Assembly (NCBI GenBank): GCA_017631875.1
Contig: JAGBSL010000008.1
Location: 1 to 52,440 of the forward strand
Direction: 5' to 3'
From: Bacteroidales bacterium
GTDB lineage: Bacteria; Bacteroidota; Bacteroidia; Bacteroidales; UBA932
Length of the DNA: 52,440 nucleotides
Shown: positions 31,854 to 41,783 of the stretch, in pieces
Position numbering within the stretch: the stretch's first letter is position 1
Layout: the number at the start of each line of letters is the position of its first letter
Program-made: the position numbers and the translations under genes
Notes under the pieces: model-generated
Databases searched by the model: none
What the model was told of the DNA's origin: nothing
What the model saw: only the letters and a program-made list of their open reading frames with translations

Positions 31854-32777
31854 ATGCCTAAAAAACAGTCCATATCAGGCCATCTGGCCGGCTTAATCGC
31901 ATATTCAATCTTCGGATTCAATATCATAATCTGCAAGGATCTTACAAGCGGCGGTTTCATTCCCCCTCTGGGGATCTTCACCCTGCGTTCCTTAGGCGCG
32001 GGCTCGCTTTTCTGGCTGGCATCCCTGTTCATGCCGAAGGAGAAAGTTGACAAGTCAGATTACATAAGGATATTCCTTGCTTCCATGCTGGGCTTCTTTA
32101 CATGTCAGGTCACATTTCTTGTAGGTCTCCCCTACATCACCCCGATGGATTGCTCTATTCTGACCGCCTTGGCTCCCGTCTATACTATGTTCATTGCGGC
32201 GTTTGCACTGAAGGAGCCTATCACATTCAAGAAGGCAGGTGGAGTCGCGATCAGTCTTGCAGGAGTCATATACCTGATCCTCAGCCGCTCAGCCATTGCC
32301 GGAGGTGCTGCGCAGACCACTCCTTTCGGTATAGTGATGATCATATTCAACATCCTCAGCTTCTCGATGTATCTGGGAGTATTCAAGCCGTTGATATCCA
32401 AGTATTCCGTCATCACGTTCATGAAATGGATCTTCCTCTTCTCCTTCTGCGTGGCAGCACCTTTCTCCGCAAAAGGATTGACTGAAGTCGATTGGGCAGG
32501 CATTCCATCTGTCCAGTACGCCGAACTTGCATATCTTATAATATGTGCCACATTTGTCACTTATTTCCTCATTCCCGTGGCACAGAAAAGAATCCGCCCT
32601 ACCATCATCAGCATGTACTCATATGTCCAGCCGATAATCGCCATCTCAATAAGCATCGCAATCGGAATGGACGTCCTCACATGGCAGAAGGTCCTTGCCG
32701 CAGCGATGGTTTTTGGCGGTGTGATTATCGTCAGCTTCAGTAAAAGTGCAGAAAAGAAAAACGACCTTGATTGTTAA
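31854..32777 (+). CDS. EamA/DMT-superfamily transporter
   Basis: The protein has 307 residues from the ATG at 31854 (MPKKQSISGHLAGLIAYSIFG). A frame starting at 31767 would include the promoter and is rejected. Ten membrane segments are arranged as two EamA repeats, each with the conserved early pattern: FIPPLGIFTLRSLGAGSLFW in the first and IISMYSYVQPIIAISISIAIG in the second. EamA proteins are inner-membrane exporters or importers of amino acids, metabolites or nucleotide sugars; the substrate is unknown. It is convergent with the DUF5017 lipoprotein gene and shares its terminator. Confidence 0.88.
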   Translation: MPKKQSISGHLAGLIAYSIFGFNIIICKDLTSGGFIPPLGIFTLRSLGAGSLFWLASLFMPKEKVDKSDYIRIFLASMLGFFTCQVTFLVGLPYITPMDCSILTALAPVYTMFIAAFALKEPITFKKAGGVAISLAGVIYLILSRSAIAGGAAQTTPFGIVMIIFNILSFSMYLGVFKPLISKYSVITFMKWIFLFSFCVAAPFSAKGLTEVDWAGIPSVQYAELAYLIICATFVTYFLIPVAQKRIRPTIISMYSYVQPIIAISISIAIGMDVLTWQKVLAAAMVFGGVIIVSFSKSAEKKNDLDC

Positions 32778-32792
32778 ACCAAGGCCGTTTTT
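32757..32792. terminator. Bidirectional terminator between the EamA gene and the PUL
   Basis: AAAAACGACCTTG (32757-32769) pairs with CAAGGCCGTTTTT (32780-32792), 12 of 13 positions. A-run and T-run edges let it work in both directions. The left arm overlaps the last codons of the EamA gene. Confidence 0.8.
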
Positions 32793-32794
32793 CA

Positions 32795-33757
32795 TTATTT
32801 CTTTTCAAGTATTGTTATAGTGTATTCATGTATCTGCTCGGAAGCATGAGCGTAATTCTCATTTCTTCCTACGAAGACAACCTTGTATGTACCCGGCTGC
32901 TCCCATGTATACACATACTCGTGCATGTAGTTTTCAAGGTTCTTGATAACTGTACCCTTATCATTAGCCACCTTGTTAAGAGGACGTGGACTTGTGAATA
33001 CCCACGCGTCGATCGCGTATGGCAGTGCATTTGCTCCAACACCCTGGAAGCAGATCTCGCCTGCATTGGTTGCGTTGTCGAATCTGATGCTTCCGTTTCC
33101 GGCGTTCTTCTTATATGCATCTACCTCCTCATTCATCATGAGATTCTGGAATCCGAGGTCGCTGAGCTTCATCTTTGAAGGCTCGGTTCCCTGCATTTCG
33201 ATAGAGATCTCACCATTGATCCAGTAGGTTCTCTGGGTCTTGTCAATTGCCTTAGGGCACCAGTGGAATGCGATGCAGAGATTCTCAAGATACTCAGTCA
33301 TGTTGAAATCCTGAGCAGTCCATTTTGTACTTGCACCTTCCTGGTAGTCAAGCTTTACCCAACCTGGCATGCCTGCCTCTACCATAGCCTTTACAGCAGC
33401 TCTGTCTCCGTCCGGATCATCATTGCCATTGATACCTGCAAAGTCCTTGGAAACGTAGATCTCAAGAGCTCCGGCATCACCGTAACGAGCCTGTACATCA
33501 AGGTGCAGATTAGCTGAAATCACGTCCTCGAGAGGCACACTATATCTGTCTTTATAGACATACTGAGAACCGGTCTCGCCGCTATAGAACACAAGATTCT
33601 CGACGTTGCCCGTGATGTTGAATTTGACGGGCTCGCCTGCATAGTATGTATTCTCCTGGTCCAGGGTGATGTTGTAGTCGATCTCATGAATGACATCGTG
33701 CTGGCACGCTGAAAGGAGGAGAACACCTGTAAATAATAACGATATGTATTTTTTCAT
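32795..33757 (-). CDS. DUF5017-type surface glycan-binding lipoprotein
   Basis: The protein has 320 residues from the ATG at 33757, with lipoprotein signal MKKYISLLFTGVLLLSAC (Cys18). An upstream frame to 33919 overlaps susD and is rejected. The mature part starts with an Ig-like segment (YYAGEPVKFNITGNVENLVFYSGE) and ends with another beta segment (YTWEQPGTYKVVFVGRNENYA), the pattern of DUF5017 and PKD-like surface glycan-binding proteins. As the last gene after susC and susD, it occupies the usual position of the auxiliary binding lipoprotein of a PUL. Ligand is inferred from the neighbouring lyases. Confidence 0.75.
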   Translation of the reverse strand: MKKYISLLFTGVLLLSACQHDVIHEIDYNITLDQENTYYAGEPVKFNITGNVENLVFYSGETGSQYVYKDRYSVPLEDVISANLHLDVQARYGDAGALEIYVSKDFAGINGNDDPDGDRAAVKAMVEAGMPGWVKLDYQEGASTKWTAQDFNMTEYLENLCIAFHWCPKAIDKTQRTYWINGEISIEMQGTEPSKMKLSDLGFQNLMMNEEVDAYKKNAGNGSIRFDNATNAGEICFQGVGANALPYAIDAWVFTSPRPLNKVANDKGTVIKNLENYMHEYVYTWEQPGTYKVVFVGRNENYAHASEQIHEYTITILEKK

Positions 33758-33786
33758 ACTTTCTGATTTATCTGATTCAGGGATTA

Positions 33787-35490
33787 TTACCATAATGGGT
33801 TCTGAACAAGAAGATCGTTCACACCAAGCTCGATAGAAGGAATAGGAAGAACAACGTGCATAGGCTTGATGTAGCTTCCCATCGAAGCTGCTCTGCCTGC
33901 CTTTGCATTCTTGGTCCATCTCTCATCTGCCGCCCACTTTGTGTAGTTGTTCATCTCTTCAACGTAGATGCCCCATCTGATGAGGTCATACTTTCTAAGT
34001 GACTCGAAGCAAAGCTCACGGCCTCTTTCATTGCGGATAAGCTCTCTGAATGATGCCTGATCATATTCCGATATGTCCTTTGTCTTGATGCCGGCTCTGT
34101 CGCGTACGGCCTTCACGCAGTCGTATGCAGCTTGAGTTACGCCATCGATCTCGTTGCTTGCCTCAGCATACATGAGAAGCACGTCAGAATAACGAAGAAG
34201 CGGATAATTGATTGTGGTATAAAGATACTTGGCTGACTTGTGTCCTTCGTACTCGACCTCTCTTCTGTACTTGCCGCAGTTTCTGATTGCAGGGGCAGCA
34301 AGAGGGCTCTGATTTGTCGAAAGGTTGTCGTATACATATGGAGCCTTATCGATACTTACAACAGAACTTCCTGATGCAAGTCCGGATCCATAAGGTGGAT
34401 GGTTGGCGTTTCCTGCATAGTTGTATGGAGGAAGGTTCCAGTCCTGGCGCTTGTCGGTAATTGTCTGAAGCTCGTTTTCATCCTCTGTTCTGTCAGTTCT
34501 CCAATAGAGATCCCACAGCTTGAGAGAACCGTCATACTGACCATATGAGTAGTTGCAGTTCCAAGTGTCAAAACCGGTGCTACCTGTACTCTGGAGACCG
34601 ATGACGTCACCGATACGGCCGTTAGTCCAGTTTTCTGCGCTGGAGCGGTCTCCGAGGAAGTCAACCTCCCACATAGACTCACGATACTGGGTGTCGTACT
34701 CGTCCATGATCATGTTCTTGAAGATCTGCGAGTAGTCTGGATTGAGCTGATGCATTCCTGACTGGATAACAGCATCAGCATGGCTTTTCGCACTGGCAAG
34801 AAGCGCAGCCTTGTCGCCACCCTTTACAGACTCACCGGCCATGAAGAGGTACACTCGTGCAAGAATACCATGAACGGTAGTCTTGGCAATGCGTGATGGT
34901 GTGTCTTCCAAAGATTCTGAAGCGAGCTCGATGCAGTCCTCCATCTCGGCTGCAACCCATGAAAGCACGTCATACTGCGGTGTGACTGCGATCATCACCT
35001 GGTCGTGAGTTGTTACAGCTGCCTTTCTGAGAGGTACATCTCCCCATGCCTGAGCGAGGAGGAAGTGATAATATGCCCTGAGGAAGCGTGCCTCATTATA
35101 ATATGTACCGTCCTCATCGAATTTTGTCTTTACGATAGCCTCCATGAAGGCATTTGCATTTCTGATACCCTGATAGAGCTCCACCCAGATTTCATAAACC
35201 TGAGAAGTACCTGCAGTGTGTCTGTGGAACTGAAGAAGGTTACTTCCCATATCTCGGTTGAAGTAGCAGAGGTCGTCGATGTTCGAATACATCAGGGAGT
35301 AATAGTTACCGTAAAGAGCCTCATTGCTCATCACGCCATATACTCCGGCAAGTCCGTACTGGACTTCCTTCTCTGTATTGTAGAAGGTGTCTGAACAGAT
35401 CACCTGCGGCTCCACATCAAGAAATGAGCAGGATGCGAGAGCGGCACAGAGACCTGTTGCGGCGAATATCTTGTTAAATATCTTTTTCAT
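33787..35490 (-). CDS. SusD-family nutrient-binding outer-membrane lipoprotein
   Basis: This 567-residue protein has a lipobox signal (MKKIFNKIFAATGLCAALASC, Cys21) and the SusD/RagB plan. It shows the early VEPQVICSDTFYNTEKEVQYGLAGVYG segment, TPR-like helices including NEARFLRAYYHFLLAQAWGDVP (a hallmark of the family), and the C-terminal LRYSDVLLMYAEASNE and FRELIRNERGRELCFESLRKYDLIRWG. It caps the SusC barrel and delivers oligosaccharides to it. It lies 10 bases after susC. Adjacent lyases indicate glycosaminoglycan fragments as ligand. Confidence 0.95.
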   Translation of the reverse strand: MKKIFNKIFAATGLCAALASCSFLDVEPQVICSDTFYNTEKEVQYGLAGVYGVMSNEALYGNYYSLMYSNIDDLCYFNRDMGSNLLQFHRHTAGTSQVYEIWVELYQGIRNANAFMEAIVKTKFDEDGTYYNEARFLRAYYHFLLAQAWGDVPLRKAAVTTHDQVMIAVTPQYDVLSWVAAEMEDCIELASESLEDTPSRIAKTTVHGILARVYLFMAGESVKGGDKAALLASAKSHADAVIQSGMHQLNPDYSQIFKNMIMDEYDTQYRESMWEVDFLGDRSSAENWTNGRIGDVIGLQSTGSTGFDTWNCNYSYGQYDGSLKLWDLYWRTDRTEDENELQTITDKRQDWNLPPYNYAGNANHPPYGSGLASGSSVVSIDKAPYVYDNLSTNQSPLAAPAIRNCGKYRREVEYEGHKSAKYLYTTINYPLLRYSDVLLMYAEASNEIDGVTQAAYDCVKAVRDRAGIKTKDISEYDQASFRELIRNERGRELCFESLRKYDLIRWGIYVEEMNNYTKWAADERWTKNAKAGRAASMGSYIKPMHVVLPIPSIELGVNDLLVQNPLW

Positions 35491-35500
35491 GTTCGTTTGT

Positions 35501-38500
35501 TTAGAATGTAAGTGACAAACCTGCGGTCACACCCAAAGCGCGTGGATAAGCTGACCAGTCGAATCCTGGAGTAAGGACTGAGTTTCGTGTAGAAACTTCT
35601 GGGTCCGGTCCTGAGTACTTGGTAAGTGTCCAGAGATTCTCTCCTGAAATGTAGAATCTCATTGTGTCGAAGTTCATCTTTCTGAGGACCTTACGTGGCA
35701 ATGTGTATCCGAGTGTCACGTTTCTGAGTCTGAGGAATGATGCATCCTCTACGACTCTAGACGAATACACGAACATACTCGCGATGTCAGCACCTACGCG
35801 TGGGATGTCGCTGTCAGGGTTATTCACTGTCCAGCGGTCCTTGTAGCTCTTGAGCTGGTTGGTGTTTGTGATCGAACCGTTCTCGAAGTAGAGTCTGTTG
35901 GCGTTGATTACGTCATTGCCGTAGCTCCATGAGAAGAAGATATTAAGGTCGAATCCGTAGAAGTTGAATGTGTTTCCGAAACCACCTGTATGAAGCGGCT
36001 GACCGCATCCGATGATGGTTCTGTCGTTATCGTCGATCAGGCCGTCGCTGTTGATATCCCTGTACTTAGGGTCACCAGGTCTTACCTTGTCCTGTCCTAC
36101 GCTTGTCATGTAAGGAACACCATCCTTAAGTGATGTGCCTGAGTTGAAGTCATCAAGCTTGTATGTACCCTCATAGATGAAACCGTACATCATACCAGAT
36201 GGCTTGCCGACCTGAGTGATATATGGATACTGTGCGTTGAAGCGCTGATCCCATGATACCGAACGCAGAAGCGACAGCTGGTCGTTTGTAAGAGCTGTAA
36301 CCTTGTTGCGGTTGATCGCGATGTTGAAGTTCATGTTCCAGCTGAAGTTCTTCTTCTGGATCGGAACCAGGTCGAGGGTAACCTCATAACCCTTGTTCTG
36401 CATCGAACCAACATTGAGCATCGCAGAAGTGTAACCTGATGATGCAGGGATTGTAGCCTGGAGAAGGAGGTCACGGGTGTTCTTGAGGTACCAGTCGAAT
36501 GTGAGCTTGATACGGCTATCGAAAGCAGAGAAGTCGAGTCCGACATTGTACTGCTCTGTTGTCTCCCACTTGAGGTTCTCGTTAGACATGTTTGACGGAT
36601 AGTATCCTGAAACGATGTTACCTCCGAATACATAGTCGTATGAATCTGGGTTACCAGGGAGAGTCGCGATCTGTGAATAATAGTCGTAAGGAGTTGTGGT
36701 CCTGTTGTTACCGGTAAGTCCCCATGATGCACGGAACTTGGCATTCGAGAGCCATGTCTTGTCCTTGAGCCAGTCCTCGCGGTTGATATTCCATGAGAAA
36801 CCTGCTGATGGGAAGTATCCCCATCTGTTGCTTGAAGGGAACTTTGACGAACCGTCCGCACGGAACGATCCGGTAAGGTAGTACTTGTACTTGTAGTTAT
36901 AGTTGACTCTGAAGAATCCGGACATCATTGTCCAGTCATACTGCCAAGGAGTAACTGTCTGATAGCTACCTGTATGGAGACCATTAAGACCGAGGGCCTC
37001 AGTAGTCATCTGTGTAGCATAAGTACCCTTGTAGTCGAACTTTTCACCTGAGAGGGTGAAACCTGCAAGGAAGTTGAAGTTGTGCTTGCGGTTGAATCTC
37101 TTTGTATAAGTGAGGGTGTTGTCGTTAACCCAGCTCATCTTGTCGTTCCAGTAGATACCGCCATTGATACCCTTACCCGATGGTGATCCCTCGTAACCTG
37201 TATAGGTCTGAGTGCCGTTGAACTCCTCTCTTCTACGCTTGTTGATAGTGTAGCCTCCGGTAACCTTGAACTTGAGGTCCTCGGTAATGTCCCATGTGAG
37301 GCCGGCGCTTGCATTGAGGTAGTCTACAATTGTCTTTCTGTACTCGTTGCGTACGGTCATTGCAGGGTTGAAGCGATAGTCATTCGAGCTGGCTACATCT
37401 GCATCGAGCATTTCGTCGACCATGTCGCCTTCCTCGTTCCACTTTGATTTCGGCTTCACCGGACGATAACCCCATACAGAATAGATGAGCCATCCTGTAG
37501 CGGATGATGACTGCTGCGCATTTGTAGGAGTCACACCGTTAGTGATCTGTCTCGAGTAGTTGGCCATGAAGTCGAAAGTAACGGTCTTGCCGAGCTTCTG
37601 CTGGAAGTTCACCTTACCCTGATATCTCTGGAAGTTTGACTTCACGATGATACCGTCCTGGTCTACAACCGACATGCTGACATTATATCTGTTGCCCGCC
37701 TCCTTGCTTCCACCGGCAATCGAGAGGTTGTAGTTCTGTGAGATAGATGTGCGGTAGATGTTGTCCTGCCAGTCATTCCAGCGGCTTGCGTCACGATAAT
37801 CCTCAAGGTCATATGTTGTAATGCCTGCTGCCAGGTCATGCTCTGAAGGTTTGAGGTAAGAGTTGGTGTTGCCGCTCAATGCAAAAATTTCATTCTGAAG
37901 TTCAACGAACTCATAACCGTTCATCAGGTCAGCCTTGTTTGCGATATGGCTTACTGTCCATGATGATGAGAAGTTGATCTTTGGCTTACCCTCTGAACCC
38001 TGCTTTGTTGTGATCACGATGACACCGTTTGCACCTCTGGCACCGTAGATTGCTGTTGCAGAAGCATCCTTGAGGATGTCGATGGATTCGATATCAGCTG
38101 AGTTCAAGGCAGTTGCCATTGAACTTTCCGTAGGGAGACCGTCGATGATATAAAGAGGAGCACTACTCTGTGTAAGGGAGTTGTTTCCTCGGATAGTGAT
38201 GTTGGCCTCTGCGCCAAGCGCACCGTCAGAAGTAGTGACAACCACACCGGCAACCTTACCGGTCAGAGCCTGGTCGAAATTCGTTACCGGAGCCTTCATG
38301 ATTTCACTCATGTCGACCTTGCTGATCGATCCTGTGAGGTCTCGTCTTGTAACAGAGCCGTAACCTACACTCACGACCTCGGCAGCATCGATGGAAAGCT
38401 GTTCTTCCGCAAGTGTGACGTTAATGTTTTTTCTCAATCCAACTGTCTCCTTCACTTCTGCGAAGCCAAGACATGAGAAGACGATGGTTGCCTTTGCTGA

Positions 38501-38701
38501 TGATACATTCAATGTATAATTACCATCGATGTCCGTCATTGTACCGTTAGCTGTGTTTCCGTCTTCATAGACAGTCACAGCAATCAGCGGCTCCCCTGAC
38601 GCATCGATTACGCGACCTGTAACTGTGACGCTTTGCGCGAACATGTCCGTTGCGCAAAACAGCATCACAAAGGCCGAAATCAAGCTGAGCAGTTTTTGCA
38701 T
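35501..38701 (-). CDS. SusC/RagA-family TonB-dependent outer-membrane transporter
   Basis: This 1066-residue protein has a signal peptide (cleavage after CATDMFA, before QSVTV). An N-terminal carboxypeptidase-regulatory-like domain (TGRVIDASGEPLIAVTVYEDG) follows, then a plug with VSVGYGSVTRRDLTGSIS and GTRGANGV-type DATAIYGARGANGVIVITTK, the SusC hallmark. The 22-strand barrel ends with PRALGVTAGLSLTF. It imports oligosaccharides across the outer membrane using TonB energy, paired with the SusD encoded directly downstream. It is 23 bases downstream of a PL8 lyase gene in the same operon. Confidence 0.96.
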   Translation of the reverse strand: MQKLLSLISAFVMLFCATDMFAQSVTVTGRVIDASGEPLIAVTVYEDGNTANGTMTDIDGNYTLNVSSAKATIVFSCLGFAEVKETVGLRKNINVTLAEEQLSIDAAEVVSVGYGSVTRRDLTGSISKVDMSEIMKAPVTNFDQALTGKVAGVVVTTSDGALGAEANITIRGNNSLTQSSAPLYIIDGLPTESSMATALNSADIESIDILKDASATAIYGARGANGVIVITTKQGSEGKPKINFSSSWTVSHIANKADLMNGYEFVELQNEIFALSGNTNSYLKPSEHDLAAGITTYDLEDYRDASRWNDWQDNIYRTSISQNYNLSIAGGSKEAGNRYNVSMSVVDQDGIIVKSNFQRYQGKVNFQQKLGKTVTFDFMANYSRQITNGVTPTNAQQSSSATGWLIYSVWGYRPVKPKSKWNEEGDMVDEMLDADVASSNDYRFNPAMTVRNEYRKTIVDYLNASAGLTWDITEDLKFKVTGGYTINKRRREEFNGTQTYTGYEGSPSGKGINGGIYWNDKMSWVNDNTLTYTKRFNRKHNFNFLAGFTLSGEKFDYKGTYATQMTTEALGLNGLHTGSYQTVTPWQYDWTMMSGFFRVNYNYKYKYYLTGSFRADGSSKFPSSNRWGYFPSAGFSWNINREDWLKDKTWLSNAKFRASWGLTGNNRTTTPYDYYSQIATLPGNPDSYDYVFGGNIVSGYYPSNMSNENLKWETTEQYNVGLDFSAFDSRIKLTFDWYLKNTRDLLLQATIPASSGYTSAMLNVGSMQNKGYEVTLDLVPIQKKNFSWNMNFNIAINRNKVTALTNDQLSLLRSVSWDQRFNAQYPYITQVGKPSGMMYGFIYEGTYKLDDFNSGTSLKDGVPYMTSVGQDKVRPGDPKYRDINSDGLIDDNDRTIIGCGQPLHTGGFGNTFNFYGFDLNIFFSWSYGNDVINANRLYFENGSITNTNQLKSYKDRWTVNNPDSDIPRVGADIASMFVYSSRVVEDASFLRLRNVTLGYTLPRKVLRKMNFDTMRFYISGENLWTLTKYSGPDPEVSTRNSVLTPGFDWSAYPRALGVTAGLSLTF

Positions 38702-38724
38702 AAAATGTTTGATTAATGGTTATT

Positions 38725-41673
38725 TTAGTTGTTTCTCAAATTAAATTCTACAGGCTGGCCATGCTGGCAGGTGGCTACGATTATAGTCTGCTCCCCTTCT
38801 ACGCTGATGTTTACATTGTCAGCACTTCCGTTCAGACTCCACTTGCCGTTAAGAATAACCTTCCTTGCAAGCGGCTGGCTAGGCTGAGTTGTCGTATATC
38901 CTTTCTCGGTGATTCCAAGGTCAGGAGTACAGATGCTCATAACTACGCTGCCGTCCTCTTTAGTTCGCTCCATCACGATGGTTTCAGCTTCCGCATGAGC
39001 AACAAGTGTATTTGCAGATGCATATCCCTTATATGAGATGTAGGCGGTAATGCCGGTTACATCATCTTTTACGACATGTGCGCTGTTGTCTGCCTGAATT
39101 ACAGTATAAGGGAGTTTCTTGGTATATTTTCCCTCCTCCTTTGAAGTTGGCTTTACGAGCATGAGGTATTCATATGAAGCATTCTGCGGTGCTGTACCGT
39201 GATCGATGTAAGCAGTGATGAAGTTATTTGAAGCTGTCTTCTTCTTTGTGTCGGATGGTGATGTCTGTGCCTTCTTCTCAACAGTCAGTCCATATCCGTT
39301 CTTGAAGATGTATACGTTGCCCTTCGTGTCGGTAAGATTTACCTTGCCATCCTGCATATGTCTGTACGAGAATGGGAATGATTCGGCATAGATGTCGTTG
39401 ATATCGACCTCATCTGTCTTCTCATCAAGCTTTAACTGGTAGATTGTTGTCTCAGTCGGATATGTCGAGTTGTTGGTAATTCCGGTACCGATGTGAACAA
39501 TTCTGTTATCGAAGCAGAAAACACTCTTGGTTGCTGTAGCTCCTGCACAGAAATTCACTCTGTCCTTCTCCACATAAGTAAATGCAAGACAACCGTTCTT
39601 GCCTTCCAATGATGATACACCAGGGAATCTCGAATCATTTCGTTCCATCAATGTTCCCGGAAGCGGGCTCTCAAGAAGGTCGAAAGGAAGATGTATCGAA
39701 GTCACTCCTGGAAATCTGTTCCAGTCCCATCCTTCCTGTGTGTAGCCGCTTGCAAGGGCTCCATCGCCGCCGATAAGCTGAGCTGAACCGTAGCTGATGT
39801 AACGTCCATACCTATTGTCCGCAGCATAGATCTCAGTGCTCCATACATCACTGTTGTAGCCCTTGAGCAGGATCATCCAGTCTCCCCTTCTGTGGATTCC
39901 GAAACCACCATAATTATATACGCGGAATCCTTCCTTATGAGGAAGCGGCTTGATGCCGGCCTCCTTCATAGCTGCCTGCAGAGACTTGTCCTGGCCACCT
40001 AGAGTAAGGAATGCACCTCCGAGTTCTGGATCATACTTTGCACCGGAACCTGTAAGGTCTCCGAGCATGGCAAGACGCGCAAATGCTTCAACATCCTTTT
40101 CCGGTATCGCACCATTAACGAACGGATGTCTACCGCTGACGCCGACTCCCCAATCTCTGAGGTTGCAGTAGTCGCGAAGTGTCATAAGCGTATGCTTGAA
40201 AATGCGTCGTGCAGACTCGTCGATTGCAAAATCAGTGTCCTTTGTGAACCAGCAGAAATCTCCGAGCACGCCGAAAGCTCCCACTGAATATCCTGGATAA
40301 TGTCCACCATGGTGGAATGATGTTCCGTCTACCTTGACTCCTCCTAATGTACCGTCAGTGTATGTGAGCGAGCCGGAAGTCCATATTCCGAGAGCCTTCA
40401 TCGCAGCATATTTATGCGCATCATCCGGCTGAAGCATCGCTGAAATCACCTTCGCGTTATGGAGGGTATGCCATGCATCAAGGATTCCGTCGCGGGTCTG
40501 CTCAAACGGCATTCTGGTCTCCTGGAGTCCGCTCCAATAAGCCAGCACCTTGGCGTACTCGTCAAGCTTGCCGGTCTTGGCAATCTCCTTCCTGAGGATC
40601 CATATACCTTTATAAAGATCTCTTACCTGATATCCGTAGTGGTGGTTTGTTCCCCAGCCGCTGCCGTATGCAAAACCCTGGTCAATTGCATGGTCAATCG
40701 CATCGATTACTCTTGGCACGTTGGAGGTGTTTCCTGTGTACATGTAGTCAAGGGCACACCAGTATACGATTTCCTGTATGAAGCGGATCCTCATCTCGCC
40801 AAGCGAGTTGTTGAACTCATCGTCACTCATAAGAGGAGCGCCCGTAACGGAGCCGTCAGGAAGTCGCTTGATGCCGTATTTCTCGAAATGCTTCTCCACG
40901 CGGCCCATAAGAGTGTTGGCGGTGTATTCTTTTCCGGGATTACCACCCTTTGCCCATTCGTCAAGTCTGGCCTCGACCATCCTGAGCATCTCCGACTGAT
41001 CCGCATTCACCGGGTTTACAGCCCACATAGGATACTGTTCCCACTCCCAGAGGCGGCACCACTGCCACATGTCTCTTGTCAGATTGTAATTGTTCTCAGG
41101 AATCTGCTTGTCTGGAGTGATCTGGTTATGAAGTTTATTCTTGGAGAAAGTGACTCTATCTATATATATAGTACCGGATGGCACTGACTCCGGCATCTTC
41201 ATGATCATGCCGGCCGCATCCGTCACTCTTTCCTTGAGCTTCCTGTCACCATAATGACCTGTTGGAGTGAGCATGTCGATGTATTTCATCCATATCGCAC
41301 GCCATCCCTTGAAATCCGCATTGAAATCGAAGTGACAGATCTCATTCATGTTCCAGTCAAGGATAGTGAATCTTATAGGCTCATCCATCGGTGTGGTGTT
41401 ATATACCCACATCATGATACCTGCATCATTCACTTTAAGAGACGCTTCGATGTCTGTGAAATTATTGAAGACTAGTTCTGCCGGGCCGTTCCATGTGAAT
41501 TTTACCGACTTGGCGCCGTCCTTGAACTTTTCAGTCGAACTTGTGACTGTAGCGTTGCCGTTGGCAGTCACAAATGACGGTACGCCGTCTTCAAAGGTGT
41601 ATTGCGCATTAATCGCAGCATACGAATCGTATGCCGCTACCAATGCCGCAATCATCAATAGAATTTTCTTCAT
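38725..41673 (-). CDS. PL8 chondroitin ABC-type lyase
   Basis: This 982-residue protein has a signal peptide (cleavage near AAYDSYA). The order is an N-terminal beta-sandwich (to about residue 180), an alpha/alpha toroid (about 190-570) and C-terminal beta-sandwiches, as in chondroitinase ABC of Proteus vulgaris, whose sequence it follows closely in places (IHRRGDWM, WDWNRFPG, SSLEGKNG). The catalytic residues align: H455 and Y462 in HHGGHYPGY, R515 in SGRHP and E614 in TEIYAADNRYGRY. It cleaves chondroitin/dermatan sulfate or hyaluronan by beta-elimination to unsaturated products. It is the first gene of the susCD operon, with its own promoter in the divergent region. Confidence 0.92.
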   Translation of the reverse strand: MKKILLMIAALVAAYDSYAAINAQYTFEDGVPSFVTANGNATVTSSTEKFKDGAKSVKFTWNGPAELVFNNFTDIEASLKVNDAGIMMWVYNTTPMDEPIRFTILDWNMNEICHFDFNADFKGWRAIWMKYIDMLTPTGHYGDRKLKERVTDAAGMIMKMPESVPSGTIYIDRVTFSKNKLHNQITPDKQIPENNYNLTRDMWQWCRLWEWEQYPMWAVNPVNADQSEMLRMVEARLDEWAKGGNPGKEYTANTLMGRVEKHFEKYGIKRLPDGSVTGAPLMSDDEFNNSLGEMRIRFIQEIVYWCALDYMYTGNTSNVPRVIDAIDHAIDQGFAYGSGWGTNHHYGYQVRDLYKGIWILRKEIAKTGKLDEYAKVLAYWSGLQETRMPFEQTRDGILDAWHTLHNAKVISAMLQPDDAHKYAAMKALGIWTSGSLTYTDGTLGGVKVDGTSFHHGGHYPGYSVGAFGVLGDFCWFTKDTDFAIDESARRIFKHTLMTLRDYCNLRDWGVGVSGRHPFVNGAIPEKDVEAFARLAMLGDLTGSGAKYDPELGGAFLTLGGQDKSLQAAMKEAGIKPLPHKEGFRVYNYGGFGIHRRGDWMILLKGYNSDVWSTEIYAADNRYGRYISYGSAQLIGGDGALASGYTQEGWDWNRFPGVTSIHLPFDLLESPLPGTLMERNDSRFPGVSSLEGKNGCLAFTYVEKDRVNFCAGATATKSVFCFDNRIVHIGTGITNNSTYPTETTIYQLKLDEKTDEVDINDIYAESFPFSYRHMQDGKVNLTDTKGNVYIFKNGYGLTVEKKAQTSPSDTKKKTASNNFITAYIDHGTAPQNASYEYLMLVKPTSKEEGKYTKKLPYTVIQADNSAHVVKDDVTGITAYISYKGYASANTLVAHAEAETIVMERTKEDGSVVMSICTPDLGITEKGYTTTQPSQPLARKVILNGKWSLNGSADNVNISVEGEQTIIVATCQHGQPVEFNLRNN

Positions 41674-41699
41674 TGGTACCAGTGCTATTAATTACGTGG

Positions 41700-41746
41700 C
41701 AAAGATATGTATAAATTTGAAAATTTCACTCAAACGCCTATCTTTG
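41700..41746. promoter_or_regulatory. Divergent promoters of the two PUL operons
   Basis: Plus strand: TTTG (41716-41719), 19 bases, TATCTTTG (41739-41746), driving the GH88 operon. Minus strand: TATCTTTG (41707 to 41700), with a possible -33 TTTG 23 bases upstream (41734 to 41731), driving the lyase-susCD operon. Both -7 boxes are the same octamer followed by CC, and the two promoters interleave, so one activator could serve both. Confidence 0.65.
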
Positions 41747-41783
41747 CCTTCCGAAATGTTAACCAAAAACAACTGACACTAAA

